The notes beneath the pieces were generated by a model. The model made no database searches. It saw only the letters and a program-made list of their open reading frames with translations, and was not told where the DNA came from. The position numbers and the translations under genes are program-made. A stretch of 33,551 bases of DNA from Candidatus Effluviviaceae Genus IV sp. (GTDB taxonomy: Bacteria; Joyebacterota; Joyebacteria; Joyebacterales; Joyebacteraceae): positions 1 through 33,551 of the forward strand of contig WJLY01000240.1 of NCBI GenBank assembly GCA_014728245.1, in the 5' to 3' direction. Below, one piece after another: positions 1 through 8,158 of this stretch; positions within the stretch are counted from its first letter, which is position 1; each line of letters begins with the position of its first letter.

Positions 1-31
1 GGTCCGGGACGCGTTGCGCGCGGGCAAAGGC

Positions 32-532
32 TCACTTCACCTGGAAAAAGGCCTCTTTCTTAGCGTTGCAGATCGGGCACACGTCCGGGGGCTCCCCGTA
101 GACGGTGTTGCCGCAGACCGAGCAGACGTAGATGTCCCGCGACGGGAGGTCGCTGCCCGACTTGACGGCATCGAGCGCCTTCGTGTAGAGCCCGTGGTGT
201 ATCTCCTCTACCGCCAGCGCCCGTTCGAAAGAGGTCACGGCCGCCTTGCTTCCTTCCGCCTCGGCCTCCTTCACGAAACCGGGGTACATGCTCTTGAACT
301 CGTGGCCCTCGCCCGCGATCGCGTCTTCGAGGTTCTCATCCGTGTCGTTCACGCCGCCGAGGACGCGCAGGTGCGCGTGTGCGTGTACCGTCTCCGCCTC
401 CGCCGCCGCCCGGAAGAGCTTCGCGACCTCCGGATAGCCGTCCTGCTCCGCCTTCTTCGCGTACGCCAGGTACTTCCGGTTCGCCTGGCTCTCGCCCGCG
501 AATGCCTCTTTCAGGTTCTCTACCGTAGCCAT
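32..532 (-). CDS. Rubrerythrin family protein (diiron domain plus C-terminal rubredoxin-like domain)
   Basis: Translation from ATG at 532: MATVENLKEAFAGESQANRKYLAYAKKAEQDG...EEIHHGLYTKAL...YVCSVCGNTVYGEPPDVCPICNAKKEAFFQV. Typical rubrerythrin motifs with CxxC...CPxC. Purine-rich SD upstream of 532. Confidence 0.95.
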   Translation of the reverse strand: MATVENLKEAFAGESQANRKYLAYAKKAEQDGYPEVAKLFRAAAEAETVHAHAHLRVLGGVNDTDENLEDAIAGEGHEFKSMYPGFVKEAEAEGSKAAVTSFERALAVEEIHHGLYTKALDAVKSGSDLPSRDIYVCSVCGNTVYGEPPDVCPICNAKKEAFFQVK

Positions 533-685
533 TCTCTCTCCTCTCGCGGCGTGCGTCAGAATCCGAAGGCACGCCGGTAGCTGCTGGTCCATCGCATCTG
601 CGCGAACACCAACCGCCCACGTGTCGGTCGCCGAGGACCGGAACCGCGCGGCCGGCGCCGTTCCGCCGCCGCCGGGACAAGCTCC

Positions 686-1117
686 TCACTCCGATTCCGC
701 TGTGACGTCGACCCCCTTCTCCCTGAAGAAACGTCCCAACTGCTGGTCGACCTGTCGGATGTGCTTCAAAAACCAGTTGATCAGAAGCGTGTTGATCGAA
801 TCGGCCAGACCCGTGGTCGCACCCTCCTCCTCGAAGTCGTCGCTCAACCGCTTGAGAGTCCGCTTGAACTCCTCGTGAGCGGCCTTGTGCTCTTCGTAAC
901 CGGGGTAGTCGTTGGCCGTCATGTGTCGCTCTTCCGTTCCGAAGTGGAAATCGACGTAGTCCGACAGGAAACTGAGCGTTCCCACGATCTGCCCCGAACC
1001 GCGCCGCTGAGATACCGACTCCGAGAGCTCGGAAAGCCGGCTCAGGAGCATCTTGTGCTGCTCGTCAATGACGTCTACACCTACCGACAGGTTCTCTTCC
1101 CAGAGGTCCCTGGCCAT
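686..1117 (-). CDS. Bacteriohemerythrin
   Basis: MARDLWEENLSVGVDVIDEQHKMLLSRLSEL...HFGTEERHM...YPGYEEHKAAHEEF...WFLKHIRQVDQQLG: canonical hemerythrin ligand motifs (H..DEQH, HF..EE, H...H..F, W...HI...D). ATG at 1117. Confidence 0.93.
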   Translation of the reverse strand: MARDLWEENLSVGVDVIDEQHKMLLSRLSELSESVSQRRGSGQIVGTLSFLSDYVDFHFGTEERHMTANDYPGYEEHKAAHEEFKRTLKRLSDDFEEEGATTGLADSINTLLINWFLKHIRQVDQQLGRFFREKGVDVTAESE

Positions 1118-1290
1118 ACGGGGCGCTCTCCTTTCCGGCGCCCGACCGCGCGTTCTGACGCCCAGACGCGGCGACCGGCGCCGTCTCGCCTGACACCATG
1201 CTTTGGCCCCACCCCCCGCCGAAGCTCCGCCGGAAACCCAAGCCCGAGCGCACAATCGGCCAGGCAGGACAGGGCTGATCTGAAGCTGCC

Positions 1291-1319
1291 AGTTTACAGC
1301 ACGACTACCCCGGGTCCAA
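1291..1319 (-). promoter_or_regulatory. Candidate sigma70-type promoter for bacteriohemerythrin
   Basis: Minus strand TTGGAC - 17 nt - TAAACT (boxes at 1314-1319 and 1291-1296), upstream of the 1117 start. Confidence 0.4.
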
Positions 1320-1464
1320 GGCGCCCGTTGCTTCTGTGCCAAAGCTTGCTTTGCACAAGATTGCACAGCCAGCAAGTAACGCAGATGTGTTAGAATGGTG
1401 TTAGCGCGTCGAGTGGCCTGCGCGGAAAAGGGTCACCAATCTCGGCAACATGGAGGAAGCACCT

Positions 1465-3213
1465 ATGACACTCCGAGGCATCCTCTCCACGCTGACCCTG
1501 TGCGCGGCTGCGCTGGCGGCCGCGGCATCACCCTGCGCGGCCTCTCGCTCAGTCGGGGACACGCTGACCGTGATCGCGCGACCCATTCTCGCGATCCCGC
1601 AGATCGCTGCGCCCGGTCAGAGCTTCACGATCGAGGCCCGTGCGCCATCCTCGGCCGGCGGGTGGTCCGCTTCCCTGGTCGGAGCTCCCGGCCAGTATCC
1701 CCTCTCGGTAGACGGAGCAGCCTACAACGCCGATCACGAGCGCTGGTTCATCGACGTCACTGTTCCGCCTGATGCCCCGGAGGAGATCTACGATCTGTCC
1801 GTCGAGGCGTCGGGCGGCATCGTCGACAGCGAGGCCCACGCGGTCATGGTCCGGCAGTCGATCGGCGATGACTACTACTTCGTCCAGATCACCGACACGC
1901 ACCTTCCGACGCACAAGTATTACTACCAGCAGGGCGCCGACACCGACACGTCCGAGATGGAGGACCTCCACGCTGTGATCGACGACCTGAATATCATCAA
2001 CCCGGCGTTCGTGCTCCTGACCGGCGACGTCGTCAATGAAGGCGAACTCGAGGACTTCCTGGACAAGCGCTACTACACGCGCGCCAAGCGCATACTCGAG
2101 CGGCTGGAGGTCCCCGTCTACGTCTGCGCGGGCAACCACGACGTCGGCGGCTGGGAGGACACGCCTCCATCCGACGGCACCGCGCGGAGGAACTGGTGGA
2201 AGTTCTTCGGCTGGAACTACCTGAACGATCCGCCTGCGGCTGACAACGTATACACGCAGAATTACTCTTTCGACTACGGCGGCGCTCACTTCGTATCGCT
2301 CGAGGCATACAACAACTACGACAGGTGGCGGAGGAGCCTCTACGGCGACGACAGCTTCACCACCAGACAGATTCTGTGGCTGAACTCGGACCTCTCGGCC
2401 GTGCCTACCGGGACCCCGGTCGTGGCCTTCTACCACATGGACTTCCGGGACCAGCTCGACCTGGACGACCTCGGCATCGATTGCGCGCTGTGGGGGCACG
2501 TCCACTACACCTCGGGCTCGATCCACTCACACCCGTACGACCTCTCGACAGAGACGGTATGCGACGGCGAGAGGGCGATGCGCGTCGTGCGAGTACAGAA
2601 CGGCGGCACCATCGTCCCGTCCGAGCCGATATCGGCCGGTCCGACGGGATTCAATCTCCGGCTCGCGTTCGAGCACCCGAACGACGGCACCCGCACGGAG
2701 AACGCGGCTTCGATAGTCAACAACCAGCCGAAGGATTTCGAGCAAGCGCTCATCAAGTTCAGAATGTCGGCCGAATCCGCGCCGTACGAGGTCGATGACG
2801 GCGAGCTCTTCCAGACGGTCATCGACGGGGACGTCGCCGTGTGCTACGTGAGGCTCAATGCTCTCTCTGGTGAGATCAACGTGGTCAACATCAGTCCCGA
2901 GCAGGGATCCGGGATATCCGACGGGGCCGGCGCGCTTCTCTCGCTCATCCGCCCTTCCTTCCCCAACCCGGCCACGTCGCACGCAAGCCTGGGTTTCTCG
3001 CTCTCGCGTCCCGCTGAGGTGCGCGTGGAGGTCTACGACGTCCTGGGACGCAGGGTCAGGGACCTGGCCTGCGGGGCACGCGGCCCGGGCGAGCACGAGA
3101 TCAGGTGGGACCTGCGCGACGACGACGGCTCGAGGGTCTCCTCCGGCGTCTACATGTGGCGCGTGGAGTCGGACGGCGAAGTGCTCCGCTCCCAGGCGGC
3201 CGTGCTGCGTTGA
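1465..3213 (+). CDS. Secreted calcineurin-like metallophosphoesterase with C-terminal FlgD-Ig/sorting-type domain
   Basis: Signal peptide (MTLRGILSTLTLCAAALAAAASPCAA), motifs QITDTHLPTH, LTGDVVNEGE, CAGNHDVGG, FYHMD, WGHVHYTSG; C-terminus RPSFPNPATSHASLGFSLSRPAEVRVEVYDVLGRRVRDL...YMWRVESDGEVLRSQAAVLR. GGAGG upstream of ATG 1465. Confidence 0.9.
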   Translation: MTLRGILSTLTLCAAALAAAASPCAASRSVGDTLTVIARPILAIPQIAAPGQSFTIEARAPSSAGGWSASLVGAPGQYPLSVDGAAYNADHERWFIDVTVPPDAPEEIYDLSVEASGGIVDSEAHAVMVRQSIGDDYYFVQITDTHLPTHKYYYQQGADTDTSEMEDLHAVIDDLNIINPAFVLLTGDVVNEGELEDFLDKRYYTRAKRILERLEVPVYVCAGNHDVGGWEDTPPSDGTARRNWWKFFGWNYLNDPPAADNVYTQNYSFDYGGAHFVSLEAYNNYDRWRRSLYGDDSFTTRQILWLNSDLSAVPTGTPVVAFYHMDFRDQLDLDDLGIDCALWGHVHYTSGSIHSHPYDLSTETVCDGERAMRVVRVQNGGTIVPSEPISAGPTGFNLRLAFEHPNDGTRTENAASIVNNQPKDFEQALIKFRMSAESAPYEVDDGELFQTVIDGDVAVCYVRLNALSGEINVVNISPEQGSGISDGAGALLSLIRPSFPNPATSHASLGFSLSRPAEVRVEVYDVLGRRVRDLACGARGPGEHEIRWDLRDDDGSRVSSGVYMWRVESDGEVLRSQAAVLR

Positions 3214-3217
3214 TCCG

Positions 3218-3264
3218 CCGGCGCCCGGCTGGACCCGGCGCCGGGCCCGTCCGGGCGGGCCCGG
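3218..3264. terminator. GC-rich double hairpin, putative terminator
   Basis: CCGGCGCC...GGCGCCGG followed by CCGGGCCCG-TCCGGG-CGGGCCCGG just after the stop at 3213; no clear U-tract. Confidence 0.45.
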
Positions 3265-3453
3265 ACCGTTTGAGTCCCCGTGGAAGATGCGGCCCCGTCC
3301 CGTCTGGCGCGCGTGATCGCCGCCGGTCACCTTGGCGCTTCCCCAACTTCCCTCTGAGTCCTAGAATTCAGGTGGTCTCCTGTGAGGAGTCCACGTTCCT
3401 TCGGGAGCGCGGGAGAGGTGGACCACGCTACCCTCAGTCCAACGGCCACATCC

Positions 3454-3574
3454 ATGGGAGACACGACGATTCGACTCGCGTCGCTTCCTCGGGAGATGCG
3501 ATGATTCAATGCGCGTCGTTTCCTCGGGAGATGCGATGATCCAACGCGCGCCGTTTCCGTGGGAGATACCATGA
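3454..3574 (+). other. Chain of three overlapping mini-ORFs leading into the GNAT gene
   Basis: ATG3454 MGDTTIRLASLPREMR* (TGA 3502-3504); ATG3501 MIQCASFPREMR* (TGA 3537-3539); ATG3536 MIQRAPFPWEIP* (TGA 3572-3574). Each TGA overlaps the next ATG (ATGA). Confidence 0.6.
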
Positions 3575-3582
3575 TTCGCGAG
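3456..3582 (+). repeat. 35-bp tandem repeat array (3 full units plus a partial fourth) ending at the GNAT start codon
   Basis: Units at 3456, 3491, 3526 and 3561 (consensus gggagatgcgATGATtcaatgcgcgtcgtttcctc). ACG/ATG/ATG/ATG at 3466, 3501, 3536, 3571, each preceded by GGGAG. Confidence 0.95.
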
Positions 3583-4038
3583 GCGGGACCGGACGACATC
3601 GACGATCTGATCGAGCTTGAGCGGGGCGCGTTCAAGGGCGACAGGATCTCCCGAAGGAGCTTCCGCCATCTGCTTGCCGGGGCGCGCGGCAGGGTCTTCG
3701 TCGCGGTCGAAGACGGCGTCATCGTCGCGTACGCAGTCGTGCTCTTCCGCGCCTCTTCCGCGACGGCACGGCTCTACTCCGTAGCAGTCCTCCCCCGGCA
3801 AAGGCGGTCCGGCATTGGTCGCGGTCTCGTGGAGAGAGCGGAGCGGGCCGCCGTGGAGGCCGGATGCGCGAGGATGCGGCTAGAGATTCGCGAGGACAAC
3901 GATGCTTCCTCGCGCTTCTTCGAACGGCTCGGGTATCGCGCATTCGGCAGATGGGACGAGTACTACGACGATCGCATGTCGGCCTTGAGATACGAAAAGC
4001 ACCTGGCGGAATCGAAGGAAGCCCCGGGAAGCGCCTGA
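3571..4038 (+). CDS. GNAT family N-acetyltransferase (RimI-like)
   Basis: MIREAGPDDIDDLIELERGAF...LYSVAVLPRQRRSGIGRGLVERAERAAVEAGCARMRLEIREDNDASSRFFERLGYRAF: acetyl-CoA motif RRSGIG and C-terminal GNAT motif. GGGAG SD before ATG 3571. Confidence 0.93.
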   Translation: MIREAGPDDIDDLIELERGAFKGDRISRRSFRHLLAGARGRVFVAVEDGVIVAYAVVLFRASSATARLYSVAVLPRQRRSGIGRGLVERAERAAVEAGCARMRLEIREDNDASSRFFERLGYRAFGRWDEYYDDRMSALRYEKHLAESKEAPGSA

Positions 4039-4083
4039 GGCCCAGGACCGCCGGCAGTGGGCCGCTGCCATGGGAGGCGACAG

Positions 4084-5565
4084 ATGGCCGAGAGAATCGT
4101 GATCATCGACAGACCGCAGGACTGGAAACCGGAGTATCCGGACGTCCAGACAGTCCCGGTGCGTGACTACATCGACTCGACCGAGTTCGCCCAGCGCAGG
4201 GGCCTGAGGATCATCAACCTCTGCAGGAGCTACAGGTATCTGAGCCTGGGGTACTACTGCTCCCTTCTTGCCGAGGCCCGGGGTAGCCGTGTCATCCCGA
4301 CGGTGAGGACGATCAATGATCTGAGCAGGAAGTCGATCTACAGCCTCGACCTCGCCGACCTGGATGAGATCGTGTCGAAGAGGCTCGGCGGTCTTGACGC
4401 CCCTGTCCTCTCGGCGCTTGCCGTCGACGTCTGCTTCGGCTGGCACCCCGATCCGTCACTCTCGGACCTCGCCCGCCAGCTGTTCGACCTCTTCCCGATG
4501 CCGCTAATGCAGGCCGAATTCAGGCACCAGGGGAAGTGGCGCCTGAGCTCGGTCAGGCCTCTGCATCTCCACGCTCTCGACGGCGAAAGGGAGACGCTCT
4601 TCGTGTCTGGATTCGAGCACTACATCCGCAGGCGCCGGCGGGAGCCCAAGCCCAAGAAGCAGTATCGCTACGACATCGCGATGCTCCAGAACCCGAGCGA
4701 GGAGCTTCCCCCTTCCGACGGCGCGGCGCTCAGGAAGTTCGCAGAGGCCGCCTCCCGGCTCGATGTGAACCTGGAGACTCTGGAAAAGAAGGATTACGGG
4801 CGCGTGGCGGAGTACGACGCGCTCTTCATAAGGGAAACGACCGGGCTGAATCATCACACCTACCGCTTCGCGAAGCGGGCCGAGAGCGAGGGGATCCCGG
4901 TCATCGATGACCCCGATTCCATTTTGCGATGCACGAACAAGATCTATCTGGCCGAGCTTCTGCAGAAGCACGACATCCCTACGCCCAGGTCGGCGATCGT
5001 CCGGAAGGACACGCTCGGGGACCTGGAGACCCGCATTCCCTTCCCGGTCGTCATCAAGATCCCCGATGGCTCGTTCTCCAGGGGAGTGTTCAAGGTGGAG
5101 AACAGGAAGGAGCTTCAACGGGCGGGGCAGGACCTCTTTAGATCCTCCGACCTTCTGCTCGCTCAGGAGTTCGTCTATACGCCGTTCGACTGGCGGATCG
5201 GCGTCCTGAACCGGAACGCTGTCTTCGCATGCAAATACTACATGTCCAAGCGACACTGGCAGATAATTGACCACGGGGCCACGGGAGGATACGAAGAGGG
5301 CGATTGGGAGTCGGTGCCCGTTGAGGACGTCCCGCCCGAAATCGTGCGGTCGGCTCTCGCCGCCTCCGACCTGATCGGTTGCGGACTCTACGGCGTCGAC
5401 GTGAAGCAACACGAAGGCCGGGTCATGGTGATGGAGGTCAATGAGAACCCCAACATCGAGACCGACGTCGAGGACGGCGTTCTTGGTGACAGGCTCTATG
5501 AGATCGTGATAGGCGACCTCGTCAGGCGCATCGAGGAGAAGCGAGGCGTGGCTACTTCTTCTTGA
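4084..5565 (+). CDS. RimK-like ATP-grasp ligase with N-terminal RimK-like domain
   Basis: MAERIVIIDRPQDWKPEYPDVQTVPVRDYIDSTEF...; ATP-grasp motifs RCTNKIYLAELLQKHDIPTPRSAIV, FPVVIKIPDGSFSRGVFKV, LLAQEFVYTPFDWRIGVLN, CGLYGVDVKQHEGRVMVMEVNENPNIE. GGGAGG SD upstream of 4084. Confidence 0.92.
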   Translation: MAERIVIIDRPQDWKPEYPDVQTVPVRDYIDSTEFAQRRGLRIINLCRSYRYLSLGYYCSLLAEARGSRVIPTVRTINDLSRKSIYSLDLADLDEIVSKRLGGLDAPVLSALAVDVCFGWHPDPSLSDLARQLFDLFPMPLMQAEFRHQGKWRLSSVRPLHLHALDGERETLFVSGFEHYIRRRRREPKPKKQYRYDIAMLQNPSEELPPSDGAALRKFAEAASRLDVNLETLEKKDYGRVAEYDALFIRETTGLNHHTYRFAKRAESEGIPVIDDPDSILRCTNKIYLAELLQKHDIPTPRSAIVRKDTLGDLETRIPFPVVIKIPDGSFSRGVFKVENRKELQRAGQDLFRSSDLLLAQEFVYTPFDWRIGVLNRNAVFACKYYMSKRHWQIIDHGATGGYEEGDWESVPVEDVPPEIVRSALAASDLIGCGLYGVDVKQHEGRVMVMEVNENPNIETDVEDGVLGDRLYEIVIGDLVRRIEEKRGVATSS

Positions 5566-6124
5566 GCACCGCCCGCCAGCCGGTCGGGGGCTGCATGGTG
5601 GGGCGTCTTACGCTTCGTACCATCCCGACGGGCTCGGTGACGTAGAAGGCGTCCGGCACGATCTGACCTACCAAACCGAGTATCTCCTTCAGGTCCTTCC
5701 GCCTGCACACCGCGCAAACCTCAAGCACGGGGCCCGTCCTGCCGGTTCCCTCGAAGCACGTCACGGCGTGGCCCGAGTTCCTCAGAGCTCTTGCGAGCTT
5801 CTCGCCCCGCTGAGGCGTTATCACTCTGAGGATCGCGTGGCCGAACGCCAGCTTCCTCTCGATCAGAATGCCCACGACATTTCCGGTCGAGAACCCCAGC
5901 GCGTAGAAAACGCCGAGGATCGGGCGCTGCGCCACGCTGGGCACGATCGCCGCGATCACCGCCAGCCACATGCTGACTTCGACGAACCCGAGCAGAAACG
6001 CCGTCCTGGTCCTCCCCTGGACAGTGCTGATCGTTCGGATCGTGCCCAGACTCACATCCACGATTCTCAGGAGAAAGACCGCGACTCCGGTCAGAAGTGT
6101 GTAGGCCTCGAATCCGAGTTCCAT
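5552..6124 (-). CDS. UPF0316/DUF2179 family membrane protein (YebE-like)
   Basis: MELGFEAYTLLTGVAVFLLRIVDVSLGTIRTISTVQGRTRTAFLLGFVEVSMWLAVIAAI...GNVVGILIERKLAFGHAILRVIT...: characteristic LR..D..LGT.R.....G fold. 3' end overlaps the ATP-grasp gene by 14 bp. Confidence 0.88.
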   Translation of the reverse strand: MELGFEAYTLLTGVAVFLLRIVDVSLGTIRTISTVQGRTRTAFLLGFVEVSMWLAVIAAIVPSVAQRPILGVFYALGFSTGNVVGILIERKLAFGHAILRVITPQRGEKLARALRNSGHAVTCFEGTGRTGPVLEVCAVCRRKDLKEILGLVGQIVPDAFYVTEPVGMVRSVRRPTMQPPTGWRAVLKKK

Positions 6125-6458
6125 CTTCCCGAGCCCCCGGCTGATGACTGAAATCCGGCTGCCGCCAACATAGCCGAGCGGGAGGCCGGCCACAAGGCCG
6201 CACGCCTGGTCGCGCGGCACCCGAGTCTCATGCTGAACCTGGGCCCGAAGCAGACCAGCTTCCTGACCCTGCTCGGTGGGTCATGATGTACCCATGCGTT
6301 CCCTGCCGCGTACCGCGTTGGCTATTGACACCGGCCATCCGAAGTGCGACGTTGGTTGCAGGATAGCATCATACGGGCAGGCGGGTCCAAGGCCCGGCAG
6401 CACTCGCGAGCACCCAGACGCACAGCCTGCACGCACTCGGAGAGGACCGCATACGCGT

Positions 6459-7946
6459 ATGAACGCCCTTCTCATCTACCCGGAGATACCGGATACCTTC
6501 TGGAGCTTCAAGCACGCTCTGCGCATGATCCGCAAGAGCGCCAGCTCGCCGCCGCTGGGGCTTCTGACGGTCGCGGGCATGTTGCCCGAGGACTGGGACC
6601 TCAGGCTCACAGACATGAACGTGTCCGGGCTTTCGGCCGACGACCTGGCCTGGGCCGACTGCGCGCTGGTGAGCGGCATGGTCATCCAGAGGGAATCCGC
6701 GATGGCGGCGATACAGCGGTGCAAGGAGAACGGGCTCACGATCATAGCCGGCGGCCCGCTCTTCTCGACCGAGCACGAGAAGTTCGACGAGGTCGACCAC
6801 TTCGTGCTCGGAGAGGCCGAGTCGGCCCTCCCGGCGCTTCTCGCCGACCTCAAGCGCGGCGACGCGAAGCGTATCTACGCCTGCTCGGAGTTTCCCGCCC
6901 TGACTCGGACCCCGATTCCCCGATGGGATCTTGTAGATCCGACCAGGTACTCGTCGAGGAACATCCAGTACTCCCGCGGCTGTCCGCACAACTGCGACTT
7001 CTGCGCGGTCACCCAGCTCTTCGGCCACAGATGGCGCACGAAGTCGCCGGAACAGATCATCGCCGAGCTGGACAGTCTCTACGACATCGGCTGGAGAGGA
7101 ACGGTAGGTTTCGTCGACGACAACCTCATAGGCAACAGGAAGAAGCTCAAGGATGAGCTCCTGCCCGCCCTGATCGAGTGGCGCAAGGGCAAGTGGGGCA
7201 TGACGTTCAGCACGCAGGCCACGCTCACACTCGCCGACGACCCCGAACTCATGGAGATGATGGTACGGGCCGGCTTCGACACCGTGTTCGTCGGAATAGA
7301 GAGCGTAGAGGAAGCGAGCCTGAGCGAGTGCAACAAGAGACAGAACGCCGGCAGAGACATGCTGGAGGACGTGAGGCGCATGCAGCGCGCCGGACTGGTC
7401 GTCCAGGGCGGGTTCATAGTCGGGTTCGACAACGACACGCCCGCCGTCTTCGAGCGCCTCGAGCGCTTCATCCAGCAGAGCGGCATCGCGACGGCGATGG
7501 TTGGAATGCTGCAGGCCCCGAGCGGAACCGCGCTCTACCAGCGGCTCAAGAAGGAAGGCCGCATACGCAAGGACATGTCGGGGGACAACACCGGCGGCAC
7601 GACGAACATAGTGCCGAGAATGGGGCTGGAGAGCCTGAGCAGAGGCTACTGGAAGACCTTCTCGGACCTCTACTCGCCCCGGAACTACTACGCCAGACTG
7701 AGGACGTTCCTCAGGGAGTATCGCCCGAGGCCCGCGCGTGCGCGGCTGTGCGGGTGGCACATCGTCGCGTTCTTCCGCTCGCTCTACTTCCTCGGCATCG
7801 TCGGAGAAGAGCGCTTCCGCTATCAGGGCCTTCTCATCTGGACGCTCTTCCGCAACCCTCGTGCGTTCCCGACCGCGATCGTGCTCGCGATATCCGGCTA
7901 CCATCTGAGGCTATGCTCCCGCGCCCCGGAGGAGTCCGTCGGGTGA
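6459..7946 (+). CDS. B12-binding-domain radical SAM protein
   Basis: MNALLIYPEIPDTFWSFKHALRMIRKSASSPPLGLLTVAGMLP...; radical SAM CxxxCxxC in YSRGCPHNCDFCAVTQLFGHRWR; FVDDNLIGNRKKLKDELLPAL; VFVGIESVEEASL; C-terminal region resembling DUF4070. Confidence 0.92.
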   Translation: MNALLIYPEIPDTFWSFKHALRMIRKSASSPPLGLLTVAGMLPEDWDLRLTDMNVSGLSADDLAWADCALVSGMVIQRESAMAAIQRCKENGLTIIAGGPLFSTEHEKFDEVDHFVLGEAESALPALLADLKRGDAKRIYACSEFPALTRTPIPRWDLVDPTRYSSRNIQYSRGCPHNCDFCAVTQLFGHRWRTKSPEQIIAELDSLYDIGWRGTVGFVDDNLIGNRKKLKDELLPALIEWRKGKWGMTFSTQATLTLADDPELMEMMVRAGFDTVFVGIESVEEASLSECNKRQNAGRDMLEDVRRMQRAGLVVQGGFIVGFDNDTPAVFERLERFIQQSGIATAMVGMLQAPSGTALYQRLKKEGRIRKDMSGDNTGGTTNIVPRMGLESLSRGYWKTFSDLYSPRNYYARLRTFLREYRPRPARARLCGWHIVAFFRSLYFLGIVGEERFRYQGLLIWTLFRNPRAFPTAIVLAISGYHLRLCSRAPEESVG

Positions 7947-7962
7947 GCCGGACGGACGAAGG

Positions 7963-7986
7963 TCCCGGGCTCTGCCCGAGCCCCTG
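7963..7986 (+). terminator. Short hairpin after the radical SAM gene
   Basis: GGGCTC-TGCCC-GAGCCC just downstream of stop 7946. Confidence 0.35.
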
Positions 7987-8046
7987 ACTGCATCGCCGCT
8001 CGAACCAGGCTATCCGCCAAATCCGCAGGTGCGGAGCACCAGAAGA

Positions 8047-8074
8047 AGGGCCCGGGATGGAAGTCCCGGGCCCT
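8047..8074. terminator. Bidirectional terminator between convergent genes
   Basis: AGGGCCCGGGA-TGGAAG-TCCCGGGCCCT (11-bp perfect stem) followed by cttgtttgg on the plus strand; lies between convergent CDSs ending at 7946 and 8159. Confidence 0.75.
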
Positions 8075-8158
8075 CTTGTTTGGGCCTCTAGCGCCGACGG
8101 ATTCGGGGAAGAGCGTCTTACGGCCCCGCGGCGCGAAGCTCTGTCACGGAGCGTCCCC

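Noticed and set aside
1341-1396. TTGCAC direct repeats and TAGAAT as a promoter for the 1465 gene
   Set aside because: Spacing between TTGCAC (1361) and TAGAAT (1391) is 24 nt, too long for a confident sigma70 call.
3456-3582. 35-bp repeats as a CRISPR or transposon terminus
   Set aside because: Head-to-tail with no spacers; coincides with SD and start codons; no transposase.
5552-5565. 14-bp convergent overlap of ATP-grasp and UPF0316 genes
   Set aside because: Short 3'-3' overlaps are common in compact genomes and not informative alone.
6369-7904. 511-aa minus-strand ORF
   Set aside because: Antisense to the radical SAM gene, which has CxxxCxxC and B12-domain features.
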